From: Sphingopyxis sp.
GTDB lineage: Bacteria > Pseudomonadota > Alphaproteobacteria > Sphingomonadales > Sphingomonadaceae
Length of the DNA stretch: 21,800 nt
Assembly (NCBI RefSeq): GCF_016704835.1
Contig: NZ_JADIZJ010000004.1
Coordinates: 1-21,800, forward strand
Direction: 5' to 3'
The position numbers and the translations under genes are program-made. Below, piece after piece: positions 9,253-16,392 of the stretch; position 1 is the stretch's first letter, and every line of letters begins with the position of its first letter. A model generated the notes under the pieces. That model searched no databases. It was not told the origin of the DNA and saw only the letters and a list, made by a program, of their open reading frames with translations.

Positions 9253-10207
9253 AAAGACGGGGCTGATTGCCGGGGCGATGCTGATGCTCGCCGGCTGCGG
9301 CAGTTTCGACGGCAAGCGCGAGGGCGGGCCGACCGCCAGTCCAACCCCGGGGACGACCGAGAGCGGAATCCGCGATACGCCGGTCAAGATCGGCGATCCC
9401 TATTCGATCGGCGGCACAACCTACACCCCGTCGGACATCGCCGATTATGACGATGTCGGCTATGCGAGCTGGTATGGCGAGGAACTCGCCGGACGGCCAA
9501 CCGCCAATGGTGAAATTTTCGATCCCGCCGGCGTTAGCGCCGCACACAAGACGCTGCCGCTACCCAGCTATGTCGAGGTCACCGCGCTCGATACCGGACG
9601 CACAATTCTGGTACGCGTCAACGATCGCGGCCCAATGGTTGGCGATCGGTTGATCGATCTGTCGCGTGGCGCCGCCGAACAGTTGGGCCTGAGTGCCGGG
9701 GTTTCAGCGGTGCGCGTCCGCCGCACCAATCCGCCCCTCGCCGAACGTGCGCAGCTGCGCGCTGGTCACCCGGTGCCTGAACGGATCGCGACGCCCGATT
9801 CGCTGCTCTCGATCCTCCGCACCAAGCTGAAAACACTGCCGGTGCCCAAGGCACTTGCTGCAACACCGCCCGTCGACGCGCAGCCCGCCGCGCCGATTGC
9901 ATCGGGAAAAGCCAAGCCCGGCGACGACCGGATGACCGTTGAAACGGCAAAGCCTATCGCCAAACCGACCGCGGTCACCAAACCGGCGCCCGCCGTTGCC
10001 GGTAAATATGTCGTGCAAGTTGGTGCATTCAGTAGCGAAAGTCGCGCCAATGCCACCGCCAAATCCGTCGGCGGCACCGTAAGCAAGGCGGGCAACCTCT
10101 GGCGGGTGCGGATCGGTCCCTTCGCCAGTGACGCCGAAGCGCGCGGCGCGCTCAACACGGCAAAGGCCAAGGGCTTCCGCGACGCGGTGGTCCAACGCGA
10201 CCGCTGA
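9236..10207 (+). CDS. rlpA: Septal ring lytic transglycosylase RlpA family lipoprotein with SPOR domain
   Basis: Outer-membrane lipoprotein acting on denuded peptidoglycan at division sites. The ATG at 9236 is chosen because it gives a lipoprotein signal peptide with LAGC lipobox and acylated Cys at residue 21; further upstream in-frame starts lie deep in mltB. The double-psi beta-barrel domain begins at YASWYGEELAGRPTANGE and carries the conserved HKTLPLPSYVEVT and VRVNDRGPMVGDRLIDLS. A proline/alanine-rich linker (roughly residues 175-250) leads to a C-terminal SPOR domain (KYVVQVGAFSSESRANATA and WRVRIGPFASDAEA), which binds stripped septal glycan. 323 residues, normal size. Followed after 10 bases by the D,D-carboxypeptidase, forming a cell-wall cluster. 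Confidence 0.94.
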   Translation: MKSIVRKTGLIAGAMLMLAGCGSFDGKREGGPTASPTPGTTESGIRDTPVKIGDPYSIGGTTYTPSDIADYDDVGYASWYGEELAGRPTANGEIFDPAGVSAAHKTLPLPSYVEVTALDTGRTILVRVNDRGPMVGDRLIDLSRGAAEQLGLSAGVSAVRVRRTNPPLAERAQLRAGHPVPERIATPDSLLSILRTKLKTLPVPKALAATPPVDAQPAAPIASGKAKPGDDRMTVETAKPIAKPTAVTKPAPAVAGKYVVQVGAFSSESRANATAKSVGGTVSKAGNLWRVRIGPFASDAEARGALNTAKAKGFRDAVVQRDR

Positions 10208-10217
10208 TGGTCGGAGC

Positions 10218-11183
10218 GTGATAGAATTGGGCGATATAACAAAGCGGAGCGCCGCGGTTTTCGCGGGGATTGCACTGGCTTTTGCAATACCTGCGGTGGC
10301 GAGCGATGCACGTTCGGTAACGGTTATCACGGGCCGCCCACTCTACACGACACAGGCACCAATCGCGATGCTCAAGGATCTCGATTCGGGCGAAATCCTG
10401 TTTTCGCGCGGCGCCGACAAGCGGTTCGCGCCGGCGTCGATGGCCAAGGTGATGACAGCTTATGTCGTGCTCGGCCTGATCAAAAAGGGCGAGTTGGCGC
10501 GCGACAAGCAGTTCACCGTCAGCGAAGCTACGTGGAAGAAGTGGAAGGGCGGCAACGGCGGATCGACGATGTTTCTGCGACCCGGCGAAAAGGTTTCGGT
10601 TGATGATCTGCTCAAAGGCCTGATCACGGTATCGGGCAATGATGCCGCCGCGGCGCTGGCGGTCGGGATCGACGGCAGCGAAGCAACCTTTATCAAAAGA
10701 ATGAATGCTGTAGCCGCTCATATTGGTATGAAGTCGAGTAATTTTGGAACGCCGAATGGCTGGCCCGACGGCGGGGTGACCAAGGTTAGCGCCAGCGACC
10801 TTATCACGCTGGCCGACCGGCTGATACGCGATCATCCCGCTGGCTACGTGCGCTATTTTTCGATGCCGAAGCTTCAGCATGGCACGTCACCCGATGGCAA
10901 ACCGATCATCCAGGCAAACCGCAATCCCATCCTTGGGCGGGTTCTGGGCGCCGATGGATTGAAGACGGGCCATACCTCCGAGGCTGGCTATTGCTTGCTG
11001 GGTTCGGCGAAACGCGACGGGCGCCGTCTAATCATGGTCGTCGCCGGGCTGCCGAGCGAAAAAGCGCGCCGCGAAGAGGCCGAGCGGCTGATGAACTGGG
11101 GTTTCACAGTACCGATGGCGGCCAGCAACAGCGGCAAGAGCAAAAAAGCCGCGAGTGGCAGCGGGCGCGCTGCGCCGTGGTGA
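10218..11183 (+). CDS. dacC: D-alanyl-D-alanine carboxypeptidase (PBP5/6 type, peptidase S11)
   Basis: Low-molecular-weight penicillin-binding protein trimming the terminal D-Ala from peptidoglycan stem peptides. A GTG start at 10218, 10 bases after rlpA with GGAG just upstream, yields a signal peptide ending PAVASDA; the longer in-frame ATG at 10128 lies wholly inside rlpA and is rejected. All three active-site motifs are visible: SMAK (Ser74, Lys77), SGN (139-141) and KTG (249-251). The catalytic domain ends at about residue 302 (AERLMNWGF). It is followed only by a short Lys/Ser/Gly-rich tail. The C-terminal PBP5 beta domain and amphipathic membrane anchor seen in E. coli DacA/DacC are absent, so the protein (321 residues) is probably soluble or loosely held. 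The dacC versus dacF label is by convention only. Confidence 0.92.
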   Translation: MIELGDITKRSAAVFAGIALAFAIPAVASDARSVTVITGRPLYTTQAPIAMLKDLDSGEILFSRGADKRFAPASMAKVMTAYVVLGLIKKGELARDKQFTVSEATWKKWKGGNGGSTMFLRPGEKVSVDDLLKGLITVSGNDAAAALAVGIDGSEATFIKRMNAVAAHIGMKSSNFGTPNGWPDGGVTKVSASDLITLADRLIRDHPAGYVRYFSMPKLQHGTSPDGKPIIQANRNPILGRVLGADGLKTGHTSEAGYCLLGSAKRDGRRLIMVVAGLPSEKARREEAERLMNWGFTVPMAASNSGKSKKAASGSGRAAPW

Positions 11184-11258
11184 CAAAGCGCGTACTGGCG
11201 GCTACCGCCGTATGATGCACGCACGCTTCCTCCTTCTCCCTCGTTGCAGGCTTTCGGC

Positions 11259-11879
11259 ATGATGCGTGGGCGCTTCATCACGCTCGAAGGCGGCGAAGGG
11301 GTCGGCAAATCGACCCAGATCCACGCCGTTGCTGCGGCGCTGACCGCACAGGGCATCGAAACCGTCGCAACGCGCGAGCCAGGTGGCAGCAAAGGCGCCG
11401 AAGCGATCCGTACCTTGTTGATGGAAGGCAGCGACGACCGCTGGGATGCGCGCAGCGAAGCCTTGCTGTTCGCCGCGGCGCGCGCCGATCATGTCGCGCG
11501 GACGATCCGCCCGGCGCTGGCGCGCGGCGCGTGGGTGCTGTGCGACCGGTTCGTTGATTCCAGCCGCGCCTATCAGGGCGGCGGCGGCGGCCTCACCGAC
11601 GCGGACATCCTTACGCTGCATAGGGTGGGATCCGAAGGGCTGCTACCCGACCGCACCTTCCTGCTCACCGTCAGCCCCGCCGAAGCAGTGCGCCGCCTGA
11701 TCGCGCGCGGTGGCAGCGACCGGATGGGCAGCAAACCCGCCGATTATCAGGCGCGCCTCGGCGCGCGTTTCATCGAGATGGCCGAGGCCGAGCCAGGCCG
11801 CTGGCGGATCATCGACGCCGATGCCCCCACCGAGCAGGTCACCGTAGCGATCCTTAGCGGGCTCGCCGAATGGCTATGA
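11259..11879 (+). CDS. tmk: Thymidylate kinase (dTMP kinase)
   Basis: Cytoplasmic kinase converting dTMP plus ATP to dTDP for DNA synthesis. The start is ATG 11259 or the adjacent ATG 11262, with AGG at 11248-11250; an in-frame TTG at 11244 is less likely. The P-loop GGEGVGKST is at residues 11-19, followed by TREPGGSKGAEAIR. CDRFVDSSRAYQGGGGG (about 95-111) is the DR(F/Y) substrate-binding signature, and the LID-like GGSDRMGSKPADYQ is near 151-164. 206 residues, typical length. The final 10 bases overlap holB, a tmk-holB pairing common in bacteria, consistent with coupled expression of replication functions. Confidence 0.97.
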   Translation: MMRGRFITLEGGEGVGKSTQIHAVAAALTAQGIETVATREPGGSKGAEAIRTLLMEGSDDRWDARSEALLFAAARADHVARTIRPALARGAWVLCDRFVDSSRAYQGGGGGLTDADILTLHRVGSEGLLPDRTFLLTVSPAEAVRRLIARGGSDRMGSKPADYQARLGARFIEMAEAEPGRWRIIDADAPTEQVTVAILSGLAEWL

Positions 11880-12844
11880 TTGGTCATCAGGATGCTGAGG
11901 CCGCCTTTCTCGAAGGCTGGCAGGGGGGCAGGCTGCATCACGCGTGGCTGCTCGCGGGACCGCAGAGTATGGGGAAGGGGGCTTTTGCGGCACGCGTCGC
12001 GCGCTTCCTCGTTACCCATGGCTGTGGCGGCGACGGCCAGGCAGTCGCGCTCGACGATCCGGGCGACAGCGCTGCAGGGCGATTGGTCGAGGCGGGCAAC
12101 CACCCTGAAATCCTCCACCTGACGCGCCAACTCAAGGACAAGAGCAAAGACCTCGCGCGCAACATCACCATCGATCAGGTTCGGGCGATGATCCGCCGTC
12201 TGCACCTGTCGCTGTCGCTCGGCGACTGGCGCGTTATCATCGTCGACGCGATCGACGATCTGGAGACCGACGCCGCCAACGCGCTGCTTAAGACACTCGA
12301 GGAACCGCCAGCAAAGACGCTGTTCCTGCTCGTCAGTCACTCGCCGGGGCGCCTGCTGCCGACAATCCGATCGCGATGCAGAACCTTGCGTTTTCAACCG
12401 GTTGACCGTGACGTCATGACAGCATGGCTGCATGATCTGCGACCGATGCTCGAGATCTCCGAGGCGCGCGCAATCGTCACCGCGTCGGGCGGCGTGCCCG
12501 GCAAGGCGTTGGCGCTGATCGACAGCGATGTCGCGACGATGGAAAAAAAGTTGCTCGCGATCGTCGCGACCGGTGACCCCGAAAATCGTCTGCGCGAGGC
12601 GCTGGCACGCGAGGTCAGCGGCACCAGCAATCGCGCCCGGCTTGAACTCGTCATCGACATCGTGCCGGGACTGCTCGCGCGGCTCGCACGTGATCGCCCA
12701 GTGGCGGAGATTGCGCCGATCCTCGCGCAATGGGACCGCGTCCTGCGCACCGTGCGCGACGCTATCCGCGGTTCCTATGATGGAGCGATGGTCGGGTTCG
12801 AAATCGGCAATTGCCTGGCCGAACTGGCGCCGCGGACGAGATAA
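11870..12844 (+). CDS. holB: DNA polymerase III subunit delta-prime
   Basis: Clamp-loader AAA+ subunit that helps load the beta sliding clamp. ATG 11870 (MAMIGHQDAEAAF) overlaps tmk by 10 bases. HHAWLLAGPQSMGKGAFAAR holds a Walker-A-like loop in which the usual KT/KS is KG, as expected for a delta-prime subunit that does not need to hydrolyse ATP. The HPEILHL, VIIVDAIDDLETDAANALLK and TLEEPPAKTLFLLVSH stretches are family hallmarks, and RSRC at about 168-171 supplies the SRC arginine finger. The four-cysteine zinc module of the E. coli protein is not present; only one Cys (HGCGG) lies in that region. 324 residues, intact. Followed immediately by an inverted repeat and then metG. Confidence 0.95.
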   Translation: MAMIGHQDAEAAFLEGWQGGRLHHAWLLAGPQSMGKGAFAARVARFLVTHGCGGDGQAVALDDPGDSAAGRLVEAGNHPEILHLTRQLKDKSKDLARNITIDQVRAMIRRLHLSLSLGDWRVIIVDAIDDLETDAANALLKTLEEPPAKTLFLLVSHSPGRLLPTIRSRCRTLRFQPVDRDVMTAWLHDLRPMLEISEARAIVTASGGVPGKALALIDSDVATMEKKLLAIVATGDPENRLREALAREVSGTSNRARLELVIDIVPGLLARLARDRPVAEIAPILAQWDRVLRTVRDAIRGSYDGAMVGFEIGNCLAELAPRTR

Positions 12845-12845
12845 T

Positions 12846-12936
12846 CGTCGCCCTTGCGAAGGCTGGGGCCGCCTGCGGCTTACGCCGCCAGCGCCAAAAC
12901 GGGCCGACTGCGGCCCCTGCCTTCGCAAGGGCGACG
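12846..12936. repeat. Imperfect inverted repeat (27-bp arms) between holB and metG
   Basis: The left arm 12846-12872 starts CGTCGCCCTTGCGAAGGC and the right arm 12910-12936 ends with its exact complement. Over 27 bases only one T-T mismatch (12864/12918) occurs. The 37-base spacer contains a second small hairpin (GCGGC, TTAC, GCCGC). It begins one base after the holB stop. No T-tract follows. It could be an intergenic palindromic repeat of the REP/small-MITE kind, an RNA processing or stability element within the operon, or a terminator separating metG. No second copy occurs in the window. Confidence 0.8.
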
Positions 12937-12976
12937 GATACTTCCCCTTCGGCGCGCCAGCGGCTAAGGCGCGACC

Positions 12977-14554
12977 ATGTCCGAAAACAGCGCACCTTTC
13001 TACATCACCACCGCGATCAGCTACCCCAATGGCCGCCCGCATATCGGCCACGCCTACGAAGCAATCGCAACCGACGTGATGGCACGGTTCCAGCGCGCGC
13101 GAGGTCGCGACGTGCGACTGATCACCGGCACCGACGAACATGGGCTGAAGATGTTCCAGACGGCGCGCGATCAGGGCCGCGAAACGATCGATCTTGCGAA
13201 CGAAATGTCATCTTATTTCCGGGAGATGTATGCCAAACTGAATATAAGTTATGATAATTTCATGCGCACCTCGGATGCCGCGCATCATGCGGCCTCACAG
13301 GCGATCTGGCGTGCGATGGAGGGTAATGGCGACCTCTATCTCGACCGCTACGAGGGCTGGTATTCGGTTCGCGACGAAGCCTATTACGACGAAAGCGAGC
13401 TGGTCGATGGGGAAGGCGAAACCCGTCTGTCGCCGCAAGGGACGCCCGTCGAATGGACCGTCGAGGAAAGCTGGTTCTTTCGCTTGTCAAACTATCAGGA
13501 CCGGCTGCTCGCGCTTTATGAAGCGCAACCCGATTTCATCCGCCCCGAAAGCCGCCGCAACGAAGTGATGCGCTTCGTCGAAGGCGGGCTGAAGGATCTC
13601 AGCGTCTCGCGCACCAGCTTCGACTGGGGCGTCCCCGTCCCGGGTTCGCCCGGGCATGTGATGTATGTGTGGGTCGATGCACTCACCACATATCTGTCGG
13701 GGCTGGGCTATCCAGATCTCGATGGCGATTTCGGCAAATTCTGGCCTGCGAACATCCATATGATCGGCAAGGATATTGTGCGTTTTCATACGGTTTACTG
13801 GCCTGCCTTCCTGATGAGCGCCGGTCTGCCACTGCCCAGGCAGGTTTTCGGTCACGGCTTCCTGCTCAACCGCGGTGAGACGATGTCAAAGTCGCTCGGC
13901 AACTTCGTCGATCCGATGGCGCTTGCCGACACCTTCGGGGTCGATGCGCTGCGCTATTATCTGCTGCGCGAGGTCAGTTTCGGGCAGGACGGTACTTACT
14001 CGGCCGAAGCGATCGTGCGCACCGCCAATGCCGATCTGGCGAACAGCTTCGGCAATCTAGCGCAGCGCAGCTTGTCGATGATTTTCAAGAATTTGAATGG
14101 CAAGCTGTCCACGGACTATGTGTCACACGAAGATGATCGCGCGCTGCTGTCGATCGTCAACGACGCCTGCCGCAACCTGCTGCCGCGTGAATTTGAACAG
14201 CTCGCTTTTTCGATAGGCATCGAGGAGTGGCTGCGTGCGGTGTTCGCGTGCAACCAATATGTCGATACGCAGGCACCCTGGGCGCTGCGTAAGGCCGACC
14301 CCGATCGGATGCACGCGGTGCTGATGACATTGTTTCAGGTCGTTCGCACGCTCGCGATTGCAATCCGCCCAGTCGTGCCGACAGCCGCCGATACATTGCT
14401 TGACCAGATGGGCATTGCCGACGGCGCGCGCAACTTTGCAACACTGGACGACGATGACTGGTTTGCGAGCCTTGCCGCTAGCGGGTTTATCGTAGGCCAG
14501 CCGCAGCCCCTCTTCCCGCGCCTCGACCTGCCGGAAGGGGAAGGGCAGGCGTAA
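12977..14554 (+). CDS. metG: Methionine--tRNA ligase
   Basis: Class I aminoacyl-tRNA synthetase charging tRNA-Met, required for translation initiation and elongation. ATG 12977 (MSENSAPFYITTAISYPNG). The HIGH signature is exact at residues 22-25 and is followed by TGTDEHGLKM. The KMSKS-loop reads TMSKS at 302-306, with Thr in place of the first Lys. The connective peptide shows DEAYYDESELVDGEG without a CxxC zinc knuckle, consistent with a short MetRS subtype. WVDALTTYLSGLGYPDLDG and HMIGKDIVRFHTVYWPAFL are family-specific. The helical anticodon-binding domain occupies roughly 370-500. There is no C-terminal tRNA-binding EMAP-like domain; 525 residues is normal for alphaproteobacteria. The stop shares its last A with the tatD start (TAATG). 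Confidence 0.97.
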   Translation: MSENSAPFYITTAISYPNGRPHIGHAYEAIATDVMARFQRARGRDVRLITGTDEHGLKMFQTARDQGRETIDLANEMSSYFREMYAKLNISYDNFMRTSDAAHHAASQAIWRAMEGNGDLYLDRYEGWYSVRDEAYYDESELVDGEGETRLSPQGTPVEWTVEESWFFRLSNYQDRLLALYEAQPDFIRPESRRNEVMRFVEGGLKDLSVSRTSFDWGVPVPGSPGHVMYVWVDALTTYLSGLGYPDLDGDFGKFWPANIHMIGKDIVRFHTVYWPAFLMSAGLPLPRQVFGHGFLLNRGETMSKSLGNFVDPMALADTFGVDALRYYLLREVSFGQDGTYSAEAIVRTANADLANSFGNLAQRSLSMIFKNLNGKLSTDYVSHEDDRALLSIVNDACRNLLPREFEQLAFSIGIEEWLRAVFACNQYVDTQAPWALRKADPDRMHAVLMTLFQVVRTLAIAIRPVVPTAADTLLDQMGIADGARNFATLDDDDWFASLAASGFIVGQPQPLFPRLDLPEGEGQA

Positions 14555-15330
14555 TGCTCGTCGATTCGCACTGCCACCTCAATTACAAGGGGCTCGCCGA
14601 GCAGCAGGGCGCGGTTCTCGACCGCGCCCGCGCGCGCGGTGTCACCGCGATGCTCAACATCGCGACACGCGAAAGCGAATGGGACGATGTGCTCGCGGTT
14701 GCCGAAGCCAATCCCGATGTGTGGGCCAGCGTCGGCATCCATCCGCACGACGCCGACCATCATCCCGACGTCGACACCGCGAAGCTGGTCCAACGTGCCG
14801 CGCACCCGCGCGTAATCGGCATCGGTGAAACCGGCCTCGATTATTATTACGACAAGAGTGACCGCGTGCGGCAGCAGGACAGCTTCCGCCGCCACGTCCA
14901 CGCGTCGCAAGTGACCGGGTTGCCGATCATCGTTCACACCCGCGATGCCGAAGATGACACGCTGGCGCTTCTCGGCGAAGAAATGGGCAGGGCGACCTTC
15001 CCCGGCGTGATCCACTGCTTCACCGCCAGCGATGATTTCGCGCGCAAAGCAATCGACCTGGGGCTGTTCATCTCGATATCGGGAATCGTGACGTTCAAGA
15101 ACGCCGCCGATCTGCAGGCGACCGCCAAATGGCTGCCGCAGGATCGGCTACTGATCGAAACCGACGCCCCTTTCCTCGCCCCTGTCCCGCACCGCGGCAA
15201 GACCGGCGAGCCGGCATTTGTCGCCGACACGCTGGCCTTCCTCGCCAACCTACGCGACGAGGATACGGAAGCTCTTGGCTCCGCGACGAGCGCCAATTTC
15301 TACGCGCTTTTCAACAAGGCGATGCCATGA
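14554..15330 (+). CDS. TatD family metal-dependent hydrolase (putative DNase)
   Basis: TIM-barrel amidohydrolase-superfamily phosphodiesterase; family members have 3'-5' exonuclease activity. ATG 14554 overlaps the metG stop by one base. Metal ligands are evident: DSHCHL (His6, His8) at the N-terminus, GIGETGLDYYYD (Glu ligand), IVHTRDAEDDT (His), GVIHCFTAS (His) and LLIETDAPFLAP (Asp). 258 residues, complete. The metG-tatD pair is widely conserved (as metG-ycfH type neighbours), but the functional link is unclear. The MBL hydrolase begins 13 bases after the stop, suggesting one transcript. Confidence 0.95.
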   Translation: MLVDSHCHLNYKGLAEQQGAVLDRARARGVTAMLNIATRESEWDDVLAVAEANPDVWASVGIHPHDADHHPDVDTAKLVQRAAHPRVIGIGETGLDYYYDKSDRVRQQDSFRRHVHASQVTGLPIIVHTRDAEDDTLALLGEEMGRATFPGVIHCFTASDDFARKAIDLGLFISISGIVTFKNAADLQATAKWLPQDRLLIETDAPFLAPVPHRGKTGEPAFVADTLAFLANLRDEDTEALGSATSANFYALFNKAMP

Positions 15331-15343
15331 CGTCACGCACGCA

Positions 15344-16108
15344 ATGAAGGTCCGTATTCTGGGCTGCGGCACGTCTTCGGGTGTACCACGGATCGGCAAT
15401 GACTGGGGGCAATGCGACCCCGACAATCCGCGCAATCTGCGCAGTCGTTCCTCGATCCTGATCTCGCTCGGCGGCTTTCGACTACTCGTCGACACCAGCC
15501 CAGATATGCGTCTGCAACTGCTCGATGCCGAGGTTGGCGCGATCGATGGCATCATCTGGACCCACGAGCATGCCGACCATTGCCACGGGCTCGATGATCT
15601 GCGTCAGATCATGCATCTGCGCGGCTCGCAAGTACCTGCCTATGCGCGCAACCATGTGCTCGACACGCTCAAATGGCGCTTCACTTATGCCTTTGCCGGA
15701 AACGCCGGCTATCCGGCGTTGGTCGATCCGATCGACTTGCTGGATCACCAATCGATCGGGCCGATCGAGGTTTCGGCAATCGAGATGCCGCACGGACCAA
15801 TCAAGGCAAGCGGCCTGATCTTTAGTGATGGTGTTCATAAGATCGGCTATGCCACGGACTTTTCAAAGTTTACTGATGACATGGTCGACTTCTTCCAAGG
15901 CGTCGACCTGTTCGTGATCGATGCGCTCCGCCGCTATCCACACCCGACGCATCCGCATCTGGCGATGACGCTCGCGGCGCTCGAAAAATGCGGCAATCCG
16001 CGCGCGATCATCACCCATATGGACAATACGATGGATTATGACGACCTAGCGGGTGAATTGCCGCCGGGTGTCGAGCCGGGGTATGACGGGTTGGAGGTGC
16101 AGCTATGA
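15344..16108 (+). CDS. MBL-fold metallo-hydrolase (PhnP-like)
   Basis: Metallo-beta-lactamase-fold phosphodiesterase-like hydrolase. The ATG at 15344 gives MKVRILGCGTSSGVPRIG, the standard N-terminus of this family; the in-frame ATG 126 bases upstream lies inside tatD and is rejected. The zinc motif THEHADHCHG supplies H74, H76, D78 and H79; HGPIKASG and ATDFS (Asp ligand) and the late ITHMDNTMDY (His) complete the site. 254 residues. It resembles PhnP, which acts on cyclic phosphate esters in phosphonate breakdown, but no phn genes are nearby, so the substrate is unknown. The stop overlaps the start of a 58-codon membrane-protein gene (ATGA). Confidence 0.93.
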   Translation: MKVRILGCGTSSGVPRIGNDWGQCDPDNPRNLRSRSSILISLGGFRLLVDTSPDMRLQLLDAEVGAIDGIIWTHEHADHCHGLDDLRQIMHLRGSQVPAYARNHVLDTLKWRFTYAFAGNAGYPALVDPIDLLDHQSIGPIEVSAIEMPHGPIKASGLIFSDGVHKIGYATDFSKFTDDMVDFFQGVDLFVIDALRRYPHPTHPHLAMTLAALEKCGNPRAIITHMDNTMDYDDLAGELPPGVEPGYDGLEVQL

Positions 16109-16281
16109 GCGGTGACACGGCGGTACAGATGATCTGGTTCGTCGGCGCGCTGACGCTGGTCGTCAGTTCGTTGCTGGCGCGGCGGTTGCCGATGGCCGAC
16201 TGGCTCAAGATGGGGCTGGCGTGGGCAGCGATTTTCGGTCTCGTGTTTCTGGTTATCCGAACATGGCAGATAGTCACCTGA
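16105..16281 (+). CDS. Small two-segment membrane protein, 58 aa
   Basis: ATG 16105 overlaps the hydrolase stop in ATGA, and GGAGG at 16092-16096 sits 8 bases upstream, so translation by coupling is likely. The product starts MSGDTAVQMIWFVGALTLVV and has two hydrophobic stretches, about residues 9-24 (IWFVGALTLVVSSLLA) and 37-51 (GLAWAAIFGLVFLVI). They are separated by the basic, amphipathic RRLPMADWLK loop, and the protein ends RTWQIVT. From memory the sequence resembles the N-terminal membrane anchor of alphaproteobacterial retropepsin-like (TIGR02281) aspartic proteases; here no protease domain follows. Function unknown. It is below common length cut-offs and easily missed. Confidence 0.72.
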   Translation: MSGDTAVQMIWFVGALTLVVSSLLARRLPMADWLKMGLAWAAIFGLVFLVIRTWQIVT

Positions 16282-16329
16282 TTGCCGTGCATTCCTAAGC
16301 TGGGGCAATAACGCATGATTCCAACGGCA

Positions 16330-16348
16330 GGGGGGTATTCTCCTCCCC
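16330..16348 (+). terminator. Possible hairpin terminator after the small membrane-protein gene
   Basis: Six Gs at 16330-16335 can pair with CTCCCC at 16343-16348 (one G-T pair) around a 7-base loop, 49 bases past the small gene's stop. The following bases (AAACGCATTTAGATTT) are AT-rich but lack a clean T-run, so termination is only plausible. It would separate the wall/replication run from mazG. Confidence 0.35.
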
Positions 16349-16361
16349 AAACGCATTTAGA

Positions 16362-16392
16362 TTTAACATAATATATATTATCGGATAATTAT
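16362..16392 (+). promoter_or_regulatory. AT-rich promoter-like block with 14-bp palindrome before mazG
   Basis: About 85% A+T in an otherwise GC-rich window. A perfect palindrome ATAATATATATTAT occupies 16368-16381. TTTAAC (16362-16367) and GATAAT (16384-16389) have a 16-base spacing and resemble -35/-10 hexamers. The -10 would place the transcript start within a few bases of the mazG ATG (16393). No Shine-Dalgarno sequence lies upstream of that ATG, so a leaderless transcript is possible. Confidence 0.5.

Noticed and set aside
8020..9547. Long minus-strand frames opposite mltB and rlpA (337 and 318 codons)
   Set aside because: Arg/Pro/Ala-rich shadow frames without motifs, fully antisense to two intact, recognisable genes.
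15218..15343. Longer N-terminus for the MBL hydrolase beginning inside tatD
   Set aside because: The extra 42 residues are an out-of-frame reading of the tatD 3' end. The family N-terminus begins at the ATG 15344.
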